A stretch of 64,000 bases of DNA from CAWBLP01 sp963789495 (lineage in GTDB: Bacteria; Pseudomonadota; Alphaproteobacteria; Acetobacterales; Acetobacteraceae), in NCBI GenBank assembly GCA_963789495.1, contig CAWBLP010000028.1:1-64000 (forward strand). Reading direction: 5' to 3'. Numbering within the stretch: the stretch's first letter is position 1; each line of letters opens with the position of its first letter. The notes under the pieces are model-generated. The model did no database searches. It saw nothing but the letters and a program-made list of their open reading frames with translations, and was not told the origin of the DNA. A program made the translations under genes and the position numbers. This document shows positions 44,191-52,128 of the stretch, one piece after another.

Positions 44191-44454
44191 TCAGTGCAAG
44201 GTGGCGAGAGCCAGGCCGCTCTGTTCCAGCCGCTCGATCAGGCTTGGCAGATCGGCGACCAGGTCGATGGCCGTGCCGTCGGCGCGATACAACGCGTAGC
44301 CGAACCGGCTGTCGCCGCCGACCACCGGCCGCAGATAAGCGACCTGATGCGCGCCAAGCTGGCGCAGGGCAGCGAAACTCATCTGCCGGGCGGAGCTGAC
44401 ACGCAGCGCGAGAGTCACGGTCTGCTGCACGGTGTCGCCAAAATCGATCTGCAT
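44191..44454 (-). CDS. DUF1150 family protein
   Basis: An 87-residue protein with the DUF1150 pattern: FAALRQLGAHQVAYLRPVVG, GYALYRADGTAIDLVADLPS and a final helix ending LALATLH. The family is small, alphaproteobacterial and uncharacterised, often found near small heat-shock genes; none is present here. ATG 44454 starts MQIDFGDTVQQTVTLALRV. Confidence 0.65.
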   Translation of the reverse strand: MQIDFGDTVQQTVTLALRVSSARQMSFAALRQLGAHQVAYLRPVVGGDSRFGYALYRADGTAIDLVADLPSLIERLEQSGLALATLH

Positions 44455-44640
44455 GGTGTTCGCCTTTGCCTGCCCGCCGTGCCTGTCGGGCACCGGGCGG
44501 TGGATGGAGCGGAGCATAATCCGATGGAGTTTAACATTCGGTATTGTCCGTACGTATCGTGCCGTCCGCGTGCCTGTCTGCCCCCTGTCGCAATGCAGTT
44601 GGTTGCGGCAGTATGGCGGTGATGTGATGCGGAGCCTGTC

Positions 44641-45663
44641 ATGACCCATGCCGACACGATCCGTCGCTCCTACGTTTTGAAGCGGCGTCCGCCGAACGCG
44701 CCGAGCGCCGAGGATTTCGAGCTTCGGGAGGACGCGGTGCCGCAGCCCGGGCCGGGCGAGGTGGTGACCCGCACCATCTTCCTCTCGATCGATCCGTATA
44801 TGCGCGGGCGCCTGCGCGAGCAGCAGACCTACGCGGTCGCGATCCAGATCGGCGAGGTCATGACCGGCGAAACGGTGGGTGAGGTGATCGCCTCCGCGCA
44901 TCCTGAATTCGCGCCGGGGGATATCGCAGTGGGTGCCCGCGGCTGGCAGACCCACAGTGTGACGCCGGGTGAGCGGTTGGTGAAAGTGCCGCGGCATGGT
45001 GCTCCGGTGTCCACTTATCTTGGCGTGCTCGGCATGCCGGGCGCCACCGCCTATGCCGGCATCAGTGAGATCTGCACACCGAAATCAGGCGAGACCGTGG
45101 TGATCTCGGCGGCGTCCGGCGCCGTCGGATCGGTGGCCGGGCAATTGGCCAAGCGAGCCGGCGCGCGCGTGGTGGGGATCGCCGGCGGGGCGGAAAAATG
45201 CCTATGGGTGCAGGACAGCCTGAACTTCGACGACTGCGTCGATCACCGGTCGTTGGACCTGCGCGGTGAGCTGGCGGCGGCCTGCCCGAACGGGATCGAT
45301 GCCTATTTCGAGAATGTCGGCGGTGCGGTGCAGGCGGCGGTGTTCGACCTGCTCAATCCGTTCGCCCGCGTGGCGATGTGTGGCATGGTGTCGCAGTACA
45401 ACGAGCCGGAGCCGCCGCCCGGGCCGAACCTCGGCTTCGTCGTGGGCAAGCGCGTGCTGATCCAGGGCTTCATCGTGTCGGACCGGCCGGAACGGCTGGT
45501 GGAGTGGCGCAAGCTCGCCGCGCCCTGGGTGGAGGATGGCAGCCTGGCGTATCGCGAGGACGTGGTGGAGGGTCTGCAGAAAGCCCCGGACGCGCTGGCC
45601 GGCATCCTGGGCGGTCGGAATTTCGGCAAGCTGCTGGTGCGGGTCGGCCACGATCCGTCGTAG
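44641..45663 (+). CDS. NADP-dependent oxidoreductase, CurA/leukotriene-B4 12-hydroxydehydrogenase type
   Basis: A 340-residue zinc-free medium-chain reductase. The N-terminal half has IFLSIDPYMRGRLREQQTY, and the cofactor domain LGMPGATAYAGISEICTPKS, VVISAASGAVGSVAGQLAKR and NGIDAYFENVGGAVQAAVFD. These are the marks of double-bond reductases such as curcumin reductase and prostaglandin reductase, which reduce enones with NADPH. It is followed after 46 bases by a luciferase-like oxidoreductase and an amidohydrolase, which may form one transcript. Confidence 0.9.
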   Translation: MTHADTIRRSYVLKRRPPNAPSAEDFELREDAVPQPGPGEVVTRTIFLSIDPYMRGRLREQQTYAVAIQIGEVMTGETVGEVIASAHPEFAPGDIAVGARGWQTHSVTPGERLVKVPRHGAPVSTYLGVLGMPGATAYAGISEICTPKSGETVVISAASGAVGSVAGQLAKRAGARVVGIAGGAEKCLWVQDSLNFDDCVDHRSLDLRGELAAACPNGIDAYFENVGGAVQAAVFDLLNPFARVAMCGMVSQYNEPEPPPGPNLGFVVGKRVLIQGFIVSDRPERLVEWRKLAAPWVEDGSLAYREDVVEGLQKAPDALAGILGGRNFGKLLVRVGHDPS

Positions 45664-45709
45664 CGTTGCCCATGATGATTTCTGCCGTTACATCGCTGGG
45701 GAGTCTCGG

Positions 45710-46564
45710 ATGAAATTCGGCGCATCGATGTTCTTCACCGACTATTCGATGGCACCGGCCGAACTTGCGCGGGCGCTGGAGGAACGCGGGTTCGACACCA
45801 TCTGGGCGCCGGAACACTCGCATATTCCGCTATCGCGCAAGACGCCGTTTCCGCTCGGGACCGAGCTGCCGAAGCGCTACTATGATGTGATGGACCCGTT
45901 CGTGACGCTGACCGCGGCGGCGATGGCGACCACGACGCTGCAGGTCGCGACCGGCGTCTGCCTGATCGCGCAGCGCGATCCGATCCAGACCGCGAAGCTG
46001 GTCGCCTCGCTCGACCAGGTCTCCGGCGGACGCTTCCTGTTCGGTGTCGGCAATGGCTGGAACCAGGACGAGATGGAAAATCACGGCACCGATTTCGCCA
46101 GCCGCCACAAGCGTGCGCGGGAAAATATCGAGGCGATGAAGGCGATCTGGACCCAGGACGCCGCTGAGTATCACGGCGAGTTCGTCGATTTCGGTCCGAT
46201 GGCCGCCCGGCCCAAGCCGGTGCAGACGCCGCATCCGCCGATCCTGGTGGGCGGCGCCTTCCCGTACAGCGCACGGCGCGCCGTGCGCTACGGCGATGGC
46301 TGGATGCCGCAGGTCACCAACAGCGCCGCCACGCCGCTGACCGAGCTGATCCCGCGCTTCCGCCAGATGGTGGCCGAGGCCGGCCGGGACCCGGCGGCGA
46401 TGGATGTCTCAATCGGCGCCCAGCCGCCCGACATCGATTTGATCCGGCGCTACCAGGACGTTGGCGTAAACCGGGTCTCCACCAGCCTGGAGTCGGAACA
46501 GGCCGGAACCATCCTGCCGATCCTCGATCGTTGGGCCGACATCATCCGACGCGTGAACGGATAA
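45710..46564 (+). CDS. LLM-class (luciferase-like) F420-type oxidoreductase
   Basis: A 284-residue TIM-barrel flavin/F420 protein. It starts MKFGASMFFTDYSMAPAELA and has ALEERGFDTIWAPEHSHIPL, TTTLQVATGVCLIAQRDPIQ, LVASLDQVSGGRFLFGVGNG and HPPILVGGAFPYSARRAVRY, the pattern of F420-annotated family members. An alphaproteobacterium may use FMN instead; cofactor choice cannot be read. The ribosome site GGGGAG precedes ATG 45710. The next gene starts 4 bases after its stop, so the two are co-translated. Confidence 0.87.
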   Translation: MKFGASMFFTDYSMAPAELARALEERGFDTIWAPEHSHIPLSRKTPFPLGTELPKRYYDVMDPFVTLTAAAMATTTLQVATGVCLIAQRDPIQTAKLVASLDQVSGGRFLFGVGNGWNQDEMENHGTDFASRHKRARENIEAMKAIWTQDAAEYHGEFVDFGPMAARPKPVQTPHPPILVGGAFPYSARRAVRYGDGWMPQVTNSAATPLTELIPRFRQMVAEAGRDPAAMDVSIGAQPPDIDLIRRYQDVGVNRVSTSLESEQAGTILPILDRWADIIRRVNG

Positions 46565-46568
46565 GGAC

Positions 46569-47717
46569 ATGATGGACAAGGCCCTGCACGAGACCCTGAC
46601 CGCCTGGCGTCGCCACCTGCACGCACATCCCGAACTGACCTTGCAGGAGAAGCAGACCGCTGCCTTCGTCTGCGCCAAACTGCAGGAACTGGGCGTGCCG
46701 TTCGTCGCCGATGTCGGCGGACACGGCGTGGTGGCCACGCTGACCCGCGGCCAGTCCAATCGCAGCGTCGGCCTCCGGGCGGACATGGATGCACTGCCGA
46801 TCACCGAAACCACCGAGCTGGGCCACGCCTCCATCAACCCCGGCGTCATGCATGCCTGCGGCCATGACGGCCACACGACCTCATTGCTCGGCGCGGCGGC
46901 GCTCCTGGCGCAGGACACGGACTGGACCGGCACCGTGCAGCTGGTGTTCCAGCCGGCCGAGGAAGGCGGGGGCGGCGCCAAGGCGATGATCGCCGACGGG
47001 CTGTTCGAGCGTTTCCCAATGGAACGGATCTTCGGCTATCACAACTGGCCGGGGCTGGAAGCCGGCACGGTGGCGGTGCACGAGTCCGCCGTGATGGCGT
47101 CCGGCGGGCGGCTGGAATTCCACGTGAAAGGCCATTCCGGCCACGCCGCATTGCCGCATCTGGCGCGCGATCCGATGGTCGCCTCGGCGCATCTGCTGCT
47201 CGCGCTGCAGACGATCATCTCGCGCAACATCGATCCGCTGGATGCCGCGGTGATCACTGTTGCCACGATGCAGGCCGGGTCGGCCGCCAATCAGATCCCC
47301 GGCGAGGCGATGATGCGCGGCACCATGCGCACGCTGCGGCCGGAGACCCGCGATGCGCTGGATGAGGCGATCAAGCGCGTGGCGGCCGGCGTGGCGCAAA
47401 GCTGCGACGTGACGATCGATGTGGCGATCCGCCACGGCAACCTGGTGACGGCCAATACCCCGGCGGAACGCGACCTTGCCGCCGAGGCGGTGACGGCGGC
47501 CGGCCTGAAGCTGCGTCGCGACCTGCTGCCGGCGATGACCGGGGAGGATTTCTCCTGGTATCTGCAGGAGCGTCCCGGTGCGTTCGCCTGGATCGGCAAC
47601 GGCCCGGCGGATGGCGGCCGGGAGCTGCACAATTCCAATTACGACTACAACGACGCGATCCTTCCCGCCGCGTCCGGCTTCCTCGCCGGCGTGGCGAAAC
47701 GTGCGCTGCAAGGGTAG
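46569..47717 (+). CDS. M20-family amidohydrolase (hippurate hydrolase/aminoacylase-like)
   Basis: A 382-residue metallopeptidase. Metal-site motifs are GLRADMDALPITETTELG, GVMHACGHDGHTTSLLGAA and VFQPAEEGGGGAKAMIADGL with the catalytic Glu pair, plus the His in FGYHNWPGLEAGTVA and the late GEDFSWYLQERPGAFAWIG. The dimerisation domain spans about residues 180-290. Relatives remove acyl groups from amino acids (hippurate, N-acetyl-L-amino acids, indole-acetyl conjugates). Last gene of the CurA-LLM-M20 run. Confidence 0.9.
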   Translation: MMDKALHETLTAWRRHLHAHPELTLQEKQTAAFVCAKLQELGVPFVADVGGHGVVATLTRGQSNRSVGLRADMDALPITETTELGHASINPGVMHACGHDGHTTSLLGAAALLAQDTDWTGTVQLVFQPAEEGGGGAKAMIADGLFERFPMERIFGYHNWPGLEAGTVAVHESAVMASGGRLEFHVKGHSGHAALPHLARDPMVASAHLLLALQTIISRNIDPLDAAVITVATMQAGSAANQIPGEAMMRGTMRTLRPETRDALDEAIKRVAAGVAQSCDVTIDVAIRHGNLVTANTPAERDLAAEAVTAAGLKLRRDLLPAMTGEDFSWYLQERPGAFAWIGNGPADGGRELHNSNYDYNDAILPAASGFLAGVAKRALQG

Positions 47718-47836
47718 CGGCGGGGCAGGACCAGGCATTTTCCTCGGGGAACGCGCGGTTGCCGCACCGCGCGGGTCCCACAGCGCGTGGTTCCCATGAC
47801 GCGCCCCGCAAGGCGCGGCCCCCGCTCACCTCTTTC

Positions 47837-47869
47837 GTGGCCGGGCCTGGCCAGGCCTGACCCGGCCAC
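47837..47869. repeat. dispersed palindromic repeat, copy 2
   Basis: Near-palindrome with ends GTGGCCGGGCC and GACCCGGCCAC, in the gene-free 230 bases between the amidohydrolase and the IS remnant. It is related to the copies at 36399, 56463 and 60356. Confidence 0.5.
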
Positions 47870-47949
47870 CTGCCCTCGGACGATCGTGCCACAACTCAGG
47901 GGGCGGGCACCGCCGTCGAGGGGTAGATCGCCAGGCCCGACCCACGGCT

Positions 47950-48875
47950 GTCCGGTTCATTTGTTACGCCCACGATACTCTCTGTGCGGCATTTTGACCC
48001 GGGCAGGGCTGAAGCGAGCCCGGTGTGGATCGGAGCCTGTCGAGTGGCTTGCGATGCATGACGTTCGCCCGCACCAGGCGGGCGAGGCGGGTCAGGCTCT
48101 CGACGACCGTCTGAGCGCCGTGAGCGAGCTTGATCAGCACAAAGGCGATCAACGCCACCGCGACCTGGATGCGCACCGCGTTCTCGCTGGTGCCGTAGAC
48201 GTGGCGCATCTTCAGGGTCTGCTTGATCCAGCGGAAGAACAGCTCGATCGCCCAGCGCCGCTTGTAGAGAGCGGCAATCTCGCTCGCCGGGGCATCGAGA
48301 TCATCGCTCATGATGCGCAGGATCTTGCCGGTCTCGGTCATGACCCTGACCTCGCGGATGGCGTTCTGCATCGGGTTGCGGCGGCTCCTGGCCATCCGTC
48401 CGGGCAGAAAGCCGATCCGGTCGGAGAGGATGTTGTCGGCTCCCTCCGCCACCGCCAGGGTCTCGATAATCTCAAGCGGCGTGTTGGACTTCAGCCGCGT
48501 CACGATCCGGCAGCCGGCCTCATCGAGTTCCACCCCCAGCCGAAGTCGTAGTAGCCGAGGTCGAACACGTAGGTGGCGCCGCTCTCGATGGGCATCTGCC
48601 TGGCCGCGGTGATGTCGTTCACCCGGGCCGGTGTGATCGCGAGACAGAGCGGGGTGTCGGCCTCGGGATCGTAGACAATGTGCGCCTTGGCACCGCAGAC
48701 GTTGGCGGAAAAGCGAGACCAGTCGGCACTCAGGCTGTTCAGCGGCAGGCCGGTGTCGTCGATCACCCGCACACAGTTCGCAAGCTCCTGGCGCAGTTGC
48801 GCCCGAGCTTGCCCATGATCGCAAACAGCAGGCCGATGAACACCGCACTCGGACCGTGAGGGGGATTAACCGGAC
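47950..48875 (-). mobile_element. IS4-family insertion sequence remnant, internally deleted
   Basis: Both ends carry a short inverted repeat: GTCCGGTTCAT at 47950 and the reverse complement of GTCCGGTTAAT at 48865-48875. The element is only 926 bases, shorter than intact IS4-family copies, because the first part of the transposase gene is missing next to the right end. The right end lies 2 bases from the tlyA stop codon. I see no clear target duplication. Confidence 0.65.
47964..48850 (-). pseudogene. IS4-family transposase, truncated and frameshifted
   Basis: Readable pieces in order are PSAVFIGLLFAIMGKLG, then VIDDTGLPLNSLSADWSRFS (first catalytic Asp) with VCGAKAHIVYDPEADTPLCL, then VFDLGYYDFGW (second Asp), and finally LDEAGCRIVTRLKSNTPLEI with ALYKRRWAIELFFRWIKQTL, which contains the Y-x6-E (the IS4 catalytic Glu). 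The pieces are in three frames; one base is missing near 48795 and one near 48537. About 100 N-terminal residues are absent. The gene cannot make an active transposase. Confidence 0.75.
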
Positions 48876-48877
48876 CT

Positions 48878-49624
48878 CTACCCCCGCGCCGCCGCGACAA
48901 GAAATTCCTTGTTGCCTTCCGGGCCGGTGATCGGGCTTTCCACCACGCCCAGCACGCACCAGCCGGGCAGCCCGCCCCACCACGCCGCAATCCGTGCGCA
49001 CACCGCCTCGTGCACCGCCGGATCGCGCACCACGCCTTTGCTGCCGACCAGTTTCGGACCCGCTTCGAATTGCGGCTTGATCAGCGCGATCGCCCAGGCG
49101 CCCGCGGTGCACAGCGACAGCGGCGCCGGCAGCAGCGTTTCCAGTCCGATGAAGCTGGCGTCGCAGACCAGCGCCGCGATCGGTTCGCCGATCACCGCGG
49201 CATCGAGATGCCGCGCATTGGTGCGTTCATGCACCACCACGCGCGCATCCTGGCGCAGCTTCCACGCCAGTTGCCCGTGGCCGACATCCACCGCATGCAC
49301 CCGCACCGCGCCTTCCGCCAGCAGCACGTCGGTGAACCCGCCGGTGGAGGCGCCGACATCCAGGCACACGCGTCCCGCCGGCGACAGCGCGAAATGCGCC
49401 AGCCCATGCGCCAGTTTCAGCCCGCCGCGCGACACCCAGGGATGCGCCTGCCCGCGCACCTCCAGCGGCATGTCACCCGGGATCGCGGTGCCGGCCTTGT
49501 CGATGCGCCGCTCGCCGCTGAACACCTTGCCGGCCAGGATCAGCGCCTGCGCCCGCGCCCGCGATTCCACCAGGCCGCGATCCACCAGCAGTTGATCGGC
49601 GCGCTGGCGTTTGCCGTCAGCCAT
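48878..49624 (-). CDS. tlyA: TlyA-family rRNA 2'-O-methyltransferase
   Basis: A 248-residue protein with an N-terminal S4 RNA-binding domain (RADQLLVDRGLVESRARAQA, LILAGKVFSGERRIDKAG) and an FtsJ-like methyltransferase: WVSRGGLKLAHGLAHFALSP, the SAM motif CLDVGASTGGFTDVLLAEGA, ALVCDASFIGLETLLPAPLS, ALIKPQFEAGPKLVGSKGVV and a C-terminal SPITGPEGNKEFLVAA. TlyA methylates cytidines in 16S and/or 23S rRNA and affects capreomycin sensitivity. Its start lies 85 bases inside the end of the preceding dehydrogenase gene. The stop is 2 bases from an IS end but the usual C-terminus is complete. Confidence 0.92.
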   Translation of the reverse strand: MADGKRQRADQLLVDRGLVESRARAQALILAGKVFSGERRIDKAGTAIPGDMPLEVRGQAHPWVSRGGLKLAHGLAHFALSPAGRVCLDVGASTGGFTDVLLAEGAVRVHAVDVGHGQLAWKLRQDARVVVHERTNARHLDAAVIGEPIAALVCDASFIGLETLLPAPLSLCTAGAWAIALIKPQFEAGPKLVGSKGVVRDPAVHEAVCARIAAWWGGLPGWCVLGVVESPITGPEGNKEFLVAAARG

Positions 49625-51972
49625 CCGCGCGCCGCCTGGATCGCCCGCCAGACGCGCTCCGGCGTCGCCGGCATCTCCACATGCGTAACCCCGAAGCCGC
49701 TCAGCGCATCGACGATCGCGTTGATCATCACCCCCAGCGCCGGCGTGGTGCCGCCCTCGCCGGCGGGGCGGATGCCGAGCGGATGGGTGGTGGAGGGCAC
49801 TTCGGACAGTTCGGTGACGAAGAATGGCAATGTGTCGGCGCGCGGCATGATGTAGTCCATGAACGAGCCCGACAGCAGTTGCCCGCTGGCCGGGTCGTAG
49901 ACGCATTGCTCGCCCATCGCCTGACCGACACCCTGCACGATGCCGCCATGCAACTGGCCGTGCACGATCATCGGATTCACCGCGCGGCCGACATCGTCCA
50001 CCGCGACATAGCGCATGATCTGGGTGACACCGGTGTCGGGATCAACCTCCACCTCGCAGACATGGCACCCATACGGGAAGCTCGCATCCGGGATCGTTTC
50101 GTCACCGATCGCATCCAGCTTGCCGCGCAGGTCCTCCGGCAAATCGTTGCGTTCCAGCGCGACGCGGGCGATCTCGAACAGGCCCAGGGAACGGTCGGTA
50201 CCCGCAACGGTGAAGCTTCCATCGGCGAACACCAGGTCGGCCGCGGCAACTTCCAACGCGTGGCTGGCGATACGCTGCGCCTTCTCGATGATCAGCCGCG
50301 ACGCATTCAGCATCACGATACTGCCCAGCCGCAGCGCGCGCCCCGAATGCGAGCCGCCGCCCACCGACACGCGCGCGGTATCACCGGTGACCAGGCGCAC
50401 ACTGTCGAGCGGAACACCCAGCCACTCGACGATCAACTGAGCAAAACTCGTTTCATGGCCCTGGCCCTGCGAAACGGTGCCGATCACCACTTCCAGCACG
50501 CCCTCCGGCAGCACGGTCACTTCCGCCCGCTCGCGCGGCACGCCGGTGGCGGTATCGACATAATTGGCGACGCCGATGCCACGACAGCGGCCGCGCGCCG
50601 CCGCCTCGGCGCGGCGCACCGAAAAACCGGACCAGTCGGCCAGCGCCAAGGCACGCTCCATCACCGTGTGATAGGCGCCGCTGTCGTACACCATCCCCAT
50701 CGGGTTTCGGTACGGCATGGCCGCTTCAGGGATCAGGTTGCGCCGGCGCAGTTCGATTCGGTCCAACCCGGTCTGTCGCGCCACGATGTCGATCAGCCGC
50801 TCCATCACGAACATCACCTCCGGCCGGCCGCTGCTGCGATACGGGCGGGTCGGAGCGGTGTTGGTCATCGCGGCACGGGCACGAAACCGCACCGCCGGCA
50901 CGTGATAGATGCTGGCGACGATCTCCATGCCCTTCTGCAACGGACCGAACGCGATCGGGGCCGCTCCGTTATTCACCAGCAACGAGCCGCGCATGGCCAG
51001 GAACGTGCCGGCCGCATCCAGCGCGAGTTCCGCGGTCACCGCCAGATCGCGCGCCTGGTAGTCGCTGGCGAAGGCCTCACTGCGCTCGCCGGTCCATTTC
51101 ACCGGCCGGCCGACCCGCTTTGCCGCCCACAGCACCAGGGCGAATTCCGGATTGGTCGCGCCGCGGGTGCCGAAATTGCCGCCGACCTCATGCATCACCA
51201 TGCGCAGCCGGTCGTCGGGCACGCCCAGCACGACGGCCAGGTCGCCGCGCGGCCGCACCGCACCGCCGGCTCCGGCATGCAGCGTGTAGTGGCCACTGGC
51301 GGCGTCGTACTCGCCCAGCGCCGCGCGCGGCTCCATCGGCACGCCGGCGACGCGTTGCACCCAGGTGGTCAGCCGCGCGACATGGGCGGCAGCAGCGAAG
51401 GCGGCTTCGGTCGCCGCCGCGTCGCCGATCGTCGCATCCAGGCACAGATTCGACGCGGCATCGCTGCGGGCCGGCGGCGCGTCCGGCTTCACCGCCTCCA
51501 ACGCCTGGGTCACCGCCGGCAGGACCCGGAACGCCACCTCGATCCGTTCCGCCGCATCCTTCGCGGCGGCAACCGAGGTCGCGACCACCATGGCGACGAT
51601 CTCGCCGACATGCCGGACCTCGTCCGTTGCCATGCAGAAATGCGGCGGAATGACCGCGTCGGAGCCGTCGGTGTTGGGCAGGTCGAGTTCCGCCGGATGA
51701 CGCGACCATACGGCATGCGGAATCGACGCCAGCCGGTCCACCAGCATGTCGGCGCCGGTCAGCACCGCCAGGACGCCGGGCTTTTCCCCCGCCGCCGTGA
51801 TGTCGATGGCGTCGATCGTCGCGTGGGCGTGGGGCGAGCGAAGCATCACGGCGTAGGCCTGGTGCGGCAGGTTGGCGTCGTCGCTGTAGCGGCCGCGTCC
51901 AGTGAGCAGACGCGCATCCTCGCGACGGCGAACCGACTGGCCGATCCCGGCCGCGCTGGCCTGTGCGGTCAT
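49540..51972 (-). CDS. xanthine dehydrogenase family protein, molybdopterin-binding subunit (CoxL form II-like)
   Basis: An 810-residue large subunit. It has the N-terminal domain (SVRRREDARLLTGRGRYSDD), HEVGGNFGTRGATNPEFALV, the molybdenum-site PTRPYRSSGRPEVMFVMERL (no form-I CODH AYRCSFR motif), GTVSQGQGHETSFAQLIVEW, VSVGGGSHSGRALRLGSIV, and the catalytic Glu in RPAGEGGTTPALGVMINAIV. Enzymes of this type hydroxylate aldehydes or heterocycles. The medium (FAD) and small (2Fe-2S) subunit genes are not here. The last 28 residues (after IQAARG) overlap tlyA and look non-native; the usual end may be just before them. ATG 51972 follows GGGAGGAAG. Confidence 0.88.
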   Translation of the reverse strand: MTAQASAAGIGQSVRRREDARLLTGRGRYSDDANLPHQAYAVMLRSPHAHATIDAIDITAAGEKPGVLAVLTGADMLVDRLASIPHAVWSRHPAELDLPNTDGSDAVIPPHFCMATDEVRHVGEIVAMVVATSVAAAKDAAERIEVAFRVLPAVTQALEAVKPDAPPARSDAASNLCLDATIGDAAATEAAFAAAAHVARLTTWVQRVAGVPMEPRAALGEYDAASGHYTLHAGAGGAVRPRGDLAVVLGVPDDRLRMVMHEVGGNFGTRGATNPEFALVLWAAKRVGRPVKWTGERSEAFASDYQARDLAVTAELALDAAGTFLAMRGSLLVNNGAAPIAFGPLQKGMEIVASIYHVPAVRFRARAAMTNTAPTRPYRSSGRPEVMFVMERLIDIVARQTGLDRIELRRRNLIPEAAMPYRNPMGMVYDSGAYHTVMERALALADWSGFSVRRAEAAARGRCRGIGVANYVDTATGVPRERAEVTVLPEGVLEVVIGTVSQGQGHETSFAQLIVEWLGVPLDSVRLVTGDTARVSVGGGSHSGRALRLGSIVMLNASRLIIEKAQRIASHALEVAAADLVFADGSFTVAGTDRSLGLFEIARVALERNDLPEDLRGKLDAIGDETIPDASFPYGCHVCEVEVDPDTGVTQIMRYVAVDDVGRAVNPMIVHGQLHGGIVQGVGQAMGEQCVYDPASGQLLSGSFMDYIMPRADTLPFFVTELSEVPSTTHPLGIRPAGEGGTTPALGVMINAIVDALSGFGVTHVEMPATPERVWRAIQAARGWLTANASAPINCWWIAAWWNRGRGRRR

Positions 51973-52085
51973 TCTGCTTCCTCCCGGCAAGGGCGCCAGG
52001 GTCCACGCTGCGACGGGCCGGCGTCAATCGGGCGGAACCTGGGCGGTCGCGGGACATCGGCGGATTGTCGGGTGCCCGCCTGGTT

Positions 52086-52115
52086 GTTATACGCAAATCG
52101 CGATTTGCGTATAAC
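52086..52115. promoter_or_regulatory. perfect 30-bp palindrome upstream of the nucleotidyltransferase gene
   Basis: The two 15-base arms, GTTATACGCAAATCG and its exact reverse complement, meet without a loop. It ends 13 bases before the ATG of the following gene and is AT-richer than its surroundings. A dimeric repressor site controlling that gene is the likeliest reading; a hairpin in the mRNA leader or a mobile palindrome is possible. Confidence 0.55.
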
Positions 52116-52128
52116 CGCGGATGAAGCC

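Noticed and set aside
49681..51990. Very long open frame on the plus strand running through 49681-53511
   Set aside because: The first 2.4 kb is the antisense of the molybdopterin-binding subunit; composition is His/Arg/Gln-rich and shows no family. Only the part from 52129 is a real gene.
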